Source: an uncultured Clostridia bacterium (lineage in GTDB: Bacteria; Bacillota; Clostridia; Oscillospirales; Acutalibacteraceae). From it: a stretch of DNA of 6,989 nt. Location: positions 1-6,989 of the forward strand of contig CANQLQ010000104.1 in assembly GCA_947624755.1 (NCBI GenBank), in the 5' to 3' direction. Position 1 is the first letter of the stretch, and the number at the start of each line of letters is the position of its first letter. Position numbers and translations under genes: made by a program. Positions 1 to 5,828 of this stretch are shown here, one piece after another. The notes beneath the pieces are model-generated. The model was not told the origin of the DNA. It did no database searches and saw only the letters and a program-made list of their open reading frames with translations.

Positions 1-1
1 C

Positions 2-664
2 GCTATGAAAACCATACTTCTCAATCCCGGATACGCTATAGGACAGGTTTTTGTAACCAAAGACGGAGATTTCGGAAAAGTTTATTACATCGCCTCTTTA
101 TTCATTCCTCTTTTATTTATACCGTTTATGAACAAGGATTTTACAAGACTTATTCTTGTTCTTCCGGTTTTCATCAATCTTTTGACAAAATATCCCTATC
201 AGTACAGCATTAATTATCAATATACTTTTGGTATTTGCGCCTTTCTTTTTTATCTTACTTTACTCAATCTTTCACAAAAGCCAAAAGAAAAGCAAAACTG
301 CCTTTCCTTTGCCGCCATCTTTTTGTCATTGATTCTTTTTTCAAGTATTGTAATTCCGAAAACATTCGATTATATCGAAAAATATAATACTAATAAAGAT
401 ATAAATACTCAAATTTCCGCCGCTCTCAAAACTATTCCGCAGGACGCAGAGGTCACCTCATCAACCTACTTTTTACCGCATATAGCTGACAGGGACATAA
501 TATATGAAGACGAATATCACAGTAAACCAAGCACGCAATATTTTGTTCTTGACCTTCGTCAGCCAAAGGGTAAGGAAAGAAGAGATATGTATATAAAAAG
601 CGGATATGAATTGATTTACAGCGTTCCCGATGCAATAGAGATTTATAAGCTGAAAGCCGATTAA
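2..664 (+). CDS. DUF2079-type membrane protein, C-terminal part (5' end outside window)
   Basis: The frame is open from the first bases of the window, and the codon before the first visible ATG (position 5) is a sense codon, so this is probably the tail of a longer gene rather than a gene starting at 5. Counting from that Met, hydrophobic segments lie at about residues 28-42, 48-61, 73-90 and 100-118. A hydrophilic tail of about 100 residues follows and is probably extracytoplasmic. The stretch around YPYQYSINYQYTFG (about 63-76), and later the SSTYFLPHIADRDIIYEDE and QYFVLDLRQ segments, resemble the C-terminal region of DUF2079 proteins: polytopic membrane proteins of uncharacterised role, distantly like GT-C glycosyltransferases. 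Family membership is pattern recognition without a search. The N-terminal region that would hold any GT-C catalytic acidic residue is not in the window, so no reaction can be assigned. It is separated by 71 bp from yfmF and I see no functional link. Confidence 0.7.
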   Translation, partial: AMKTILLNPGYAIGQVFVTKDGDFGKVYYIASLFIPLLFIPFMNKDFTRLILVLPVFINLLTKYPYQYSINYQYTFGICAFLFYLTLLNLSQKPKEKQNCLSFAAIFLSLILFSSIVIPKTFDYIEKYNTNKDINTQISAALKTIPQDAEVTSSTYFLPHIADRDIIYEDEYHSKPSTQYFVLDLRQPKGKERRDMYIKSGYELIYSVPDAIEIYKLKAD

Positions 665-694
665 AATATTAATTTATGGTAAAACGGGGTTTTC

Positions 695-710
695 TGTGAT
701 AAAATATAAA
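695..710 (+). promoter_or_regulatory. Possible extended -10 promoter for the yfmF-yfmH-topB cluster
   Basis: The 71-bp gap before yfmF contains TGTGATAAAATATAAA. It has a TG one base before a GATAAA/TAAAAT -10-like element, and it aligns closely with the better pgk promoter element in this window (TGTTATAAAAT). No convincing -35 hexamer is seen 16-18 bp upstream, so the assignment rests on the -10 region and on its position about 25 bp before the start codon. Confidence 0.35.
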
Positions 711-721
711 CAGCTACATTT

Positions 722-726
722 GGAGG
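722..726 (+). promoter_or_regulatory. Ribosome binding site of yfmF
   Basis: GGAGG ends 9 bp before the ATG at 736. It picks this ATG over the in-frame ATG two codons later (742). Confidence 0.8.
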
Positions 727-735
727 TATACTTAT

Positions 736-2004
736 ATGGAAATGAAAAAATTATGCAAAGGCGTAAACTTTGCGTACCACAGAACAAATCAATTCAAAAC
801 GGCTGCGATTTCATTTAACTTTATTGCGCCGCTTGATGAAAAAGCATCTGAAAATGCTATGATCATACATCTGCTTGCAAGAACCTGCTCAAAGTATAAA
901 ACAATTTTTGAGATGAACAGAAAACTCGCCTCTCTTTACGGTGCAGTTCTTTCTCCCGTTGTTTCAAAAGACGGTGAAAATGTTGTTCTTTCACTTGTGC
1001 TCAATGTAATTGACGATAAATTTACTTTAAACGGCGAAAGCATATGCAAACAGGCGGTCGACCTTTTGTGCACCTGCGTATTCAGACCGGACGTTACATT
1101 AGACGGCTTCGTCAAAGAAAACGTAGAACGTGAAAAAAGACTTTTAATTCAGAAAATCGAAAGTGAAAATGACGATAAAAGGCAATATTCTCTTCGCAGA
1201 ATGATTGAAGAAATGTGCGACAAGGAAGCATATAGTCTCAATAGACTCGGTAAAATTGAAACTATCGAAAAGCTTACGGGAAAAGAGCTTTTTGAAAGAT
1301 GGACAAGACTTGTGGTTAACTGCCCGGTTCAAATAAGCTATGTCGGTTCGGCGGACGAACAGATTATTGTTGACACAGTTATGACCTATTTTGACCAAAT
1401 CGGGCGAAAAGAAGTCTGGCCTATCAGAACAGAGTTCGTTACAGACGCATACTCTCAAAAAACAATTCGTGAAAAGCAAAACGTACAGCAAGGCAAGCTT
1501 GTAATAGGATACCGCGCCGGAATGACCTACGACAGAGATAACTTTGCGGCTATAAAGCTTATGACAATGATTTTCGGCTCGGGTACTTTTTCAAAGCTTT
1601 TTACAAATGTAAGAGAAAAAATGAGCCTTTGCTATTATTGCAGCGCAAGCCTTATTTCAAGCAAAGGGCTTATTGTTGTGCAAAGCGGCGTTGAAACCGA
1701 AAACGCGCAAAAGGCGCTCGACGCTATAAGAAAAGAACTCGATGACGTTAAAAAAGGCAAATTTACTAAGGATAACCTTAAAAGCGCAAAGCTTAGCTAC
1801 AGCGATACTCTTCGCTCGGTTTATGACGACGCAGCTTCAATAATTTCGTGGATGCTTTCATACACAACGGCAAGCAGCTTTTTAACACCGGAACAAATTA
1901 TAAGTATGACAGATGCCGTTACTATGGAAGAAATTATCGTAGCCGCAAATATGATAAGCGAAGACACAGTTTATATTCTTGAATCGTCAAAGGAGGAAAA
2001 TTAA
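736..2004 (+). CDS. yfmF: M16 peptidase-like protein YfmF (zinc-motif-less partner of YfmH)
   Basis: This 422-residue protein has the two-lobed layout of M16B (insulinase/MPP-like) subunits. At the place of the inverted zinc motif HxxEH it reads HLLAR (residues 45-49), so the general-base Glu and second His are missing and the protein cannot bind catalytic zinc in the usual way. The second half keeps the M16 substrate-binding signature, seen as LFTNVREKMSLCYY (about 288-301) with Arg293 and Tyr300. It matches the Bacillota family that databases call EF-P 5-aminopentanol modification-associated protein YfmF (the B. subtilis locus is written ymfF). The link to EF-P modification is known only at the family level and its biochemistry is unclear to me. 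The gene is followed after 2 bp by yfmH, and the two products probably form a heterodimer. There is no signal peptide, so it is likely cytoplasmic. AlbE/AlbF-type bacteriocin-processing pairs have a similar architecture, but no bacteriocin genes are seen here. Confidence 0.88.
   Translation: MEMKKLCKGVNFAYHRTNQFKTAAISFNFIAPLDEKASENAMIIHLLARTCSKYKTIFEMNRKLASLYGAVLSPVVSKDGENVVLSLVLNVIDDKFTLNGESICKQAVDLLCTCVFRPDVTLDGFVKENVEREKRLLIQKIESENDDKRQYSLRRMIEEMCDKEAYSLNRLGKIETIEKLTGKELFERWTRLVVNCPVQISYVGSADEQIIVDTVMTYFDQIGRKEVWPIRTEFVTDAYSQKTIREKQNVQQGKLVIGYRAGMTYDRDNFAAIKLMTMIFGSGTFSKLFTNVREKMSLCYYCSASLISSKGLIVVQSGVETENAQKALDAIRKELDDVKKGKFTKDNLKSAKLSYSDTLRSVYDDAASIISWMLSYTTASSFLTPEQIISMTDAVTMEEIIVAANMISEDTVYILESSKEEN
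1989..1996 (+). promoter_or_regulatory. Ribosome binding site of yfmH inside the yfmF 3' end
   Basis: AAAGGAGG lies in the last codons of yfmF, 10 bp before the yfmH ATG. Translation of the two genes is therefore closely linked. Confidence 0.75.
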
Positions 2005-2006
2005 GC

Positions 2007-3278
2007 ATGGAACTCGGCGTGAAAAAAATACAAAACGACAGTTTGTCAGAAGAATATTTTGAAATAGATCATAAGTCCGGACTTAAAATTTTTGTTATGC
2101 CCAAAAAAGATTTTTCAGGCACATTTGCGATGTTCGGCACAAAATACGGCTCGGTAGACACCTGCTTTAAGCTTGAAGGCGAAAAGGAATATACAAAGGT
2201 TCCGGAAGGTATTGCTCACTTTTTGGAACACAAGCTTTTTGAAAGTGAAGAACTTGATGCTTTTGTACGTTTTGAAAAAACAGGCGCAAACGCTAACGCA
2301 TTCACCTCTTTTGACAGAACCTGTTACCTTTTCCGGTGCAGCGAGAACTTTGAAAAATCGCTTGAAATTCTTCTTGATTTTGTAACCTCACCCTATTTTA
2401 CCGAAGAAACCGTTCGGAAAGAACAGGGTATTATCGGTCAGGAAATCAGAATGTATCAGGACGACCCGGACTGGCAGGTGCTTTTCACTTTGCTTGGCGG
2501 AATATATCACAATAACCCGGTCAAAATTGATATCGCAGGAACAATTGAATCTATTTCAAAAATTACGGCAAAACTTCTTTATAGCTGTTACAATACTTTT
2601 TATAATCTTTCAAATATGACTCTTGCCGTTGTCGGAAACGCAGACGTTGACACGGTTATAAAAATTGCAGATAAAATTATAAAACCGCAAAAGCCGGTTA
2701 AATTTGAACAGATAATTCCCGACGAACCCGATAAAGTTGTTTCAAATAAAATTGAAAGAGATATGGGCGTAGACGTTCCGAAATTTGCCCTCGGATTTAA
2801 AGAAAATCATAAGACCGGAACAAGAACGGCCAAAGAAATTGTGTGCGCTTCAATTGCTCTTGACAATATTGCGGGCAAGGTTTCTCCGCTTTATGAAAAA
2901 ATGCTTTCGGAAGGGCTTATAAATACTTCTTTTTCAAACGAATATTTCACCGGAAGAGGTTTTTCCATTCCGATATTTACCGGCGAAAGTAAATATCCCG
3001 AAAAAGTACGAGATAAAATATTTGAAAGAATAGATGAAATCAAAGCAAACGGAATTTCCGATGAAGATTTTGATATTTCAAAGAAAAGGCTTTACGCAAG
3101 AGAGCTTCGCTCATTCAATAATATTGATGACCTTGCCAACAATATCGTTGATTGCTATATGAACGGCTATGACCTTTTCTCGGTTTTTGAAGCATACAAG
3201 GAAATTACAAAAGGCGACGTTACTGACGTTATAAAGAATATGGACAAAGATAATTCCTGCCTTTCAATCATAAAATAA
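2007..3278 (+). CDS. yfmH: M16 zinc metallopeptidase YfmH
   Basis: This 423-residue M16B peptidase subunit has an intact inverted zinc motif, HFLEH, at residues 71-75 (His71 and His75 ligands, Glu74 general base). The distal acidic segment KEQGIIGQEIRMYQDDPDW (138-156) supplies Glu146 as the likely third ligand, with Glu139 seven residues earlier, as in other M16 enzymes. The Arg/Tyr signature of the C-terminal half is absent: the matching stretch SPLYEKMLSEGLINTSFS has Leu and Thr at those places. The protein therefore probably depends on YfmF for substrate binding. It has the expected length for the family annotated as EF-P 5-aminopentanol modification-associated protein YfmH (ymfH in B. 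subtilis). No signal peptide or membrane segment is seen. It starts 2 bp after the yfmF stop, with its ribosome site inside yfmF, and ends 12 bp before topB. The natural substrate is not established. Confidence 0.9.
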   Translation: MELGVKKIQNDSLSEEYFEIDHKSGLKIFVMPKKDFSGTFAMFGTKYGSVDTCFKLEGEKEYTKVPEGIAHFLEHKLFESEELDAFVRFEKTGANANAFTSFDRTCYLFRCSENFEKSLEILLDFVTSPYFTEETVRKEQGIIGQEIRMYQDDPDWQVLFTLLGGIYHNNPVKIDIAGTIESISKITAKLLYSCYNTFYNLSNMTLAVVGNADVDTVIKIADKIIKPQKPVKFEQIIPDEPDKVVSNKIERDMGVDVPKFALGFKENHKTGTRTAKEIVCASIALDNIAGKVSPLYEKMLSEGLINTSFSNEYFTGRGFSIPIFTGESKYPEKVRDKIFERIDEIKANGISDEDFDISKKRLYARELRSFNNIDDLANNIVDCYMNGYDLFSVFEAYKEITKGDVTDVIKNMDKDNSCLSIIK

Positions 3279-3287
3279 GGAAGTGAT
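3277..3287 (+). promoter_or_regulatory. Ribosome binding site that sets the topB GTG start
   Basis: AAGGAAGTGAT, a near-complete anti-16S match, begins within the yfmH stop codon and sits just before the GTG at 3291. No in-frame ATG lies near, and the protein starting at this GTG begins MAKALVLAEKPS, the normal topoisomerase III N-terminus. Confidence 0.75.
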
Positions 3288-3290
3288 TTT

Positions 3291-5456
3291 GTGGCAAAGG
3301 CACTGGTTCTTGCCGAAAAGCCCTCAGTTGCAAGGGACATTGCAAAAGTACTCGGCGCAAAAAGGAACGGTAACGGCTTTATTGAAGGTGAAAAGTACGT
3401 TATAACATGGGCGCTCGGTCACCTTGTTACGCTTGCCGACCCCGACGCATACGACAATAAATACAAAACTTGGAATCTTGACGACCTGCCCATGCTTCCC
3501 GAAAAAGTTAAGCTCGTTGTTATAAAACAGACTTCAAAACAATATAAGACAGTTTCATCTCTGCTTTCAAGAGCCGATATTGATAAGGTTATTATTGCAA
3601 CCGATGCGGGGCGTGAAGGTGAACTTGTCGCAAGATGGATACTTATGAAAGCTCACAGCAAAAAGCCCGCTTTCAGACTTTGGATCTCATCTCAGACCGA
3701 CAGAGCAATCAAGGAAGGCTTTGCAAACCTTAAACCTTCAAAGGATTATGATAACTTATACTACAGCGCTCAGGCAAGAGCCGAAGCGGACTGGCTCGTC
3801 GGGCTGAATGTTACAAGAGCGCTTACCTGCAAGCACAATGCTTCACTTTCCGCAGGCAGAGTCCAGACTCCGACACTTTCAATGATCGTCAAAAGAGAAG
3901 AAGAAATTCTCAAATTCAGACCGAGTGATTATTATACGTTACAGGCGATTTTTAAGGATTTTAATGCAACTTTCAGAGATGCAAAAAATAACACCCGTTT
4001 TTCTTCAAGAGAGTTTGTTGAAAACATTGTCAAAGAGATCAAAGGCAAAGATGCGGTTATAACAAAAATTGAACGAAGCTCAAAAAAGCAGTCTCCGCCT
4101 GCGGCCTATGACCTGACGGAGCTTCAAAGAGACGCAAACAAGCTTTACGGATATAGCGCAAAGCAGACCCTTTCTCTTATGCAAAGTCTATATGAAATGC
4201 ATAAAGTCCTGACTTATCCGAGAACCGATTCAAGATATATAACCGACGATGTTGTCGCAACCATACCCGAAAGACTGCGCGCCTTAGCTGTAGGTAATTT
4301 TCAAAAAACAGCAATGGAAATCGCCAAATCGCCGCTTCAGACGAAATATATTGTAAACAATGCAAAAGTTACAGACCACCACGCAATTATTCCGACCGAG
4401 CAAAGACCTGATTTTTCAAGATTTACCCACGAAGAAAGGAACATCTATGAGCTTGTTGTGAAACGGTTCCTTGCTGTTCTTAGCTCTCCTTTTGAATATG
4501 ATGAGGTTAAGCTTGAAGCGGATATCGGCTCAAGAAAGTTTTACGCAAAGGGTAAAATTATAAAAAGTGAAGGCTGGAAGGCAATATATTCTTCAGCGTT
4601 TTCTGACGATGAGGACGAAGAAACGGAAAACAAACCGCAAAAACTTCCCTCTCTCAAACAAGGTGCGAAAGCGCCTGTGCTCAATTTAAAAATCGCAAGC
4701 GGCAAAACAAAGCCGCCCGCAAGATATACGGAAGCTACCCTGCTTTCGGCAATGGAAAACCCGTCAAATCAAATTGAGGACAAGACGCTTAAAGCTGTCA
4801 TTTCTTCGACAAGCGGACTCGGAACCCCTGCAACAAGAGCAGATATTATCGAAAAGCTCTTTGATAATTTTTCAATTGAAAGAGTCGGCAAGGAAATCCA
4901 CCCAACGGCAAAGGGTAAACAGTTAATTTCCATTGTTCCGGAGGATCTGAAATCTGCAACGCTTACCGCAAAATGGGAACAACAGCTTCAGGATATAAGC
5001 CGCGGCAACGCAAATATGAAAACATTCATAGCCGAAATGAAAAAGTATTCCGCTTCTCTTGTTTCAAAGGTTATTTCAAGCGATGCAAAATACGTTCACG
5101 ATAACCTCACAAAGGAAAAATGTCCCGAATGCGGAAAGTATCTTCTTGAAGTTAACGGAAAAAAAGGAAAAATGCTCGTCTGTCAGGACAGAGAATGCGG
5201 CTATCGTAAAAGCCTTACCCAAATTACAAACGCAAGATGTCCCGAATGTCATAAAAAGCTTGAGCTTAGAGGTGAAGGCGATAAAAGAAGCTTCTTTTGT
5301 AAATGCGGCTACCGTGAAAAACTTTCTGACTTTGAAAAAAGAAGAGAAGGCGCAGGCGCAAACAAACACGCTGTGCAGAACTATCTGAAAAACCAGAACA
5401 AGGACGAGGAAAGATATAATCCGTTTGCGGAGCTTTTTAAAAATCAAAACAAATAA
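3291..5456 (+). CDS. topB: DNA topoisomerase III (type IA)
   Basis: This is a complete 721-residue type IA topoisomerase, which relaxes or decatenates DNA by passing strands through a transient single-strand break. The N-terminal Toprim domain has VLAEKPSVA (6-14, catalytic Glu9) and IIATDAGREGE (101-111). The middle acidic position of the usual DxDxE is Gly107, as in Bacillota TopB proteins. SAGRVQTPTLSMI (187-199), the active-site YPRTDS with Tyr309 as the expected DNA-linking residue, TDHHAIIPT (361-369) and GLGTPATRADIIEKL (509-523) follow in the family order. An acidic linker lies near 439-446. The C-terminus has two four-cysteine zinc modules: Cys611/614/631/636 and Cys650/653/670/672. 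It ends in a charged, Asn/Lys-rich tail. Translation starts at GTG. The gene is the last in the yfmF-yfmH-topB cluster, and I know of no functional connection with the peptidases. Its TAA stop lies in the target repeat of the inserted element that follows. No clear terminator is seen directly after it. Confidence 0.97.
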   Translation: MAKALVLAEKPSVARDIAKVLGAKRNGNGFIEGEKYVITWALGHLVTLADPDAYDNKYKTWNLDDLPMLPEKVKLVVIKQTSKQYKTVSSLLSRADIDKVIIATDAGREGELVARWILMKAHSKKPAFRLWISSQTDRAIKEGFANLKPSKDYDNLYYSAQARAEADWLVGLNVTRALTCKHNASLSAGRVQTPTLSMIVKREEEILKFRPSDYYTLQAIFKDFNATFRDAKNNTRFSSREFVENIVKEIKGKDAVITKIERSSKKQSPPAAYDLTELQRDANKLYGYSAKQTLSLMQSLYEMHKVLTYPRTDSRYITDDVVATIPERLRALAVGNFQKTAMEIAKSPLQTKYIVNNAKVTDHHAIIPTEQRPDFSRFTHEERNIYELVVKRFLAVLSSPFEYDEVKLEADIGSRKFYAKGKIIKSEGWKAIYSSAFSDDEDEETENKPQKLPSLKQGAKAPVLNLKIASGKTKPPARYTEATLLSAMENPSNQIEDKTLKAVISSTSGLGTPATRADIIEKLFDNFSIERVGKEIHPTAKGKQLISIVPEDLKSATLTAKWEQQLQDISRGNANMKTFIAEMKKYSASLVSKVISSDAKYVHDNLTKEKCPECGKYLLEVNGKKGKMLVCQDRECGYRKSLTQITNARCPECHKKLELRGEGDKRSFFCKCGYREKLSDFEKRREGAGANKHAVQNYLKNQNKDEERYNPFAELFKNQNK

Positions 5457-5457
5457 A
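5454..5457. repeat. Left target-site duplication TAAA
   Basis: TAAA directly before the left terminal repeat matches TAAA at 5697-5700 after the right one. Its first three bases are the topB stop codon. A 4-bp A/T repeat can arise by chance, so it supports the element only together with the terminal repeats. Confidence 0.5.
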
Positions 5458-5484
5458 GGAAGCACTGATTAATACAAGTTGCCC
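5458..5484 (+). repeat. Left terminal inverted repeat
   Basis: It pairs with 5670-5696. The outer 16 bases differ at one position only (A versus G at base 7), and over 27 bases there are 5 mismatches. Confidence 0.8.
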
Positions 5485-5515
5485 TACTTGACGGTAAATT
5501 GTTCCGTAATTTTGC

Positions 5516-5560
5516 CCAAAAATTCTCGTTAATACACAAAGTATTGACTTAGATTTTTGG
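5516..5560 (+). repeat. Hairpin in the left half of the MITE-like element
   Basis: CCAAAAAT (5516-5523) pairs with ATTTTTGG (5553-5560). Inside it, AATAC (5531-5535) pairs with GTATT (5541-5545) around a 5-base loop. The fold is an A/T-rich stem with an internal loop. It has no T-run directly downstream, so it is not a standard terminator. Confidence 0.55.
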
Positions 5561-5600
5561 AACATAAAAATAAACTTCAAAATTAGTGACAAAGTGTTTT

Positions 5601-5641
5601 CGCGGTATAAAATTATAATTTTACATAATTTCTATCCCGCG
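5601..5641 (+). repeat. Strong hairpin in the right half of the MITE-like element
   Basis: The left arm 5601-5616 (starting CGCGG) pairs with 5625-5641 (ending CCGCG) around the loop AATTTTAC. Fifteen base pairs form, with one mismatch (5606/5636) and one single-base bulge. The GC-rich base of the stem makes this the strongest fold in the element. Confidence 0.7.
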
Positions 5642-5669
5642 TAATTGCTGCACGCCATGCGTGCAATTA
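5642..5669 (+). repeat. Second right-half hairpin, adjoining the terminal repeat
   Basis: GCACGC (5650-5655) pairs with GCGTGC (5659-5664) around the 3-base loop CAT. TAATT (5642-5646) pairs with AATTA (5665-5669) after a 3-base bulge. The hairpin abuts the preceding one with no gap and ends one base before the right terminal repeat. Confidence 0.65.
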
Positions 5670-5696
5670 GGACACCATGAATTAATCAGCGCTTCC
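5670..5696 (-). repeat. Right terminal inverted repeat
   Basis: This is the reverse-complement partner of 5458-5484, with 22 of 27 bases matching. TAAA follows it directly. Confidence 0.8.
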
Positions 5697-5755
5697 TAAA
5701 GAGCTGTTATACCAAATCATATATCCGCCTATACATATTTTTTATAGCTAAGTAC

Positions 5756-5784
5756 TTGCAAAATTTGCCATTTTGTTATAAAAT
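5756..5784 (+). promoter_or_regulatory. Promoter of pgk
   Basis: TTGCAA (5756-5761) is followed after 17 bp by TAAAAT (5779-5784). An overlapping reading gives an extended -10, TG-T-TATAAA (5774-5782). Either would start transcription near 5790, leaving a leader of about 40 bases before the pgk ATG. The -35 overlaps a small inverted repeat, GCAAAATTTGC (5758-5768). The promoter lies wholly downstream of the inserted element, so pgk is probably transcribed independently of topB. Confidence 0.65.
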
Positions 5785-5813
5785 GTATGTCGGTTATTTA
5801 AACTATGATATTG

Positions 5814-5820
5814 AAAGGAA
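5814..5820 (+). promoter_or_regulatory. Ribosome binding site of pgk
   Basis: AAAGGAA lies 8 bp before the first of two consecutive ATG codons (5829 and 5832). The spacing favours 5829. Confidence 0.65.
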
Positions 5821-5828
5821 ATAAAAAC

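Larger units (their letters stand above)
5458..5696. mobile_element. MITE-like non-autonomous element, 239 bp
   Basis: The stretch begins GGAAGCACTGATTAAT and ends with the reverse complement of GGAAGCGCTGATTAAT. These ends extend to imperfect 27-bp terminal inverted repeats with 22 matches. Both sides are flanked by TAAA (5454-5457 and 5697-5700), which looks like a 4-bp target duplication. No reading frame of useful length lies inside. The interior is A/T-rich and foldable: 5516-5560, 5601-5641 and 5642-5669 each form a hairpin. Short length, terminal repeats, flanking duplication and no coding capacity together fit a miniature inverted-repeat element mobilised by a transposase elsewhere. 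The GGAAG start and 4-bp duplication are loosely reminiscent of IS5-type ends, but TAAA is not the usual IS5 target, so I assign no family. Insertion at the topB stop left the protein unchanged and sits about 60 bp upstream of the pgk promoter. Confidence 0.75.

Noticed and set aside
681..693. AAAAC-GGG-GTTTT hairpin after the DUF2079-type gene
   Set aside because: A 5-bp A/T-dominated stem with a 3-base loop is too weak for an intrinsic terminator, and no T-run follows.
1144..1491. 115-codon reverse-strand frame inside yfmF
   Set aside because: It lies wholly opposite a well-supported gene. The product is Cys/Phe/Asn-rich with no recognisable domain, and it has no ribosome site.
5059..5388. 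109-codon forward frame overlapping the topB 3' end
   Set aside because: It is an out-of-frame shadow of the zinc-module region with no domain of its own.
5076..5465. 129-codon reverse-strand frame opposite the topB 3' end, with a hydrophobic-looking start
   Set aside because: The Phe/Leu/Val richness is the antisense of Lys/Glu-rich topB codons. The topB zinc modules on the other strand are clearly real.
5544..5549. TTGACT as a -35 for an outward promoter in the element
   Set aside because: No -10-like hexamer sits at 16-18 bp. The nearest candidates are spaced at about 13 or 21 bp.
5614..5619. Perfect TATAAT inside the MITE-like element
   Set aside because: It lies in the A/T palindrome AAAATTATAATTTT within the hairpin at 5601-5641, and no -35 hexamer is found at 16-18 bp. 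It is more likely structure than promoter.
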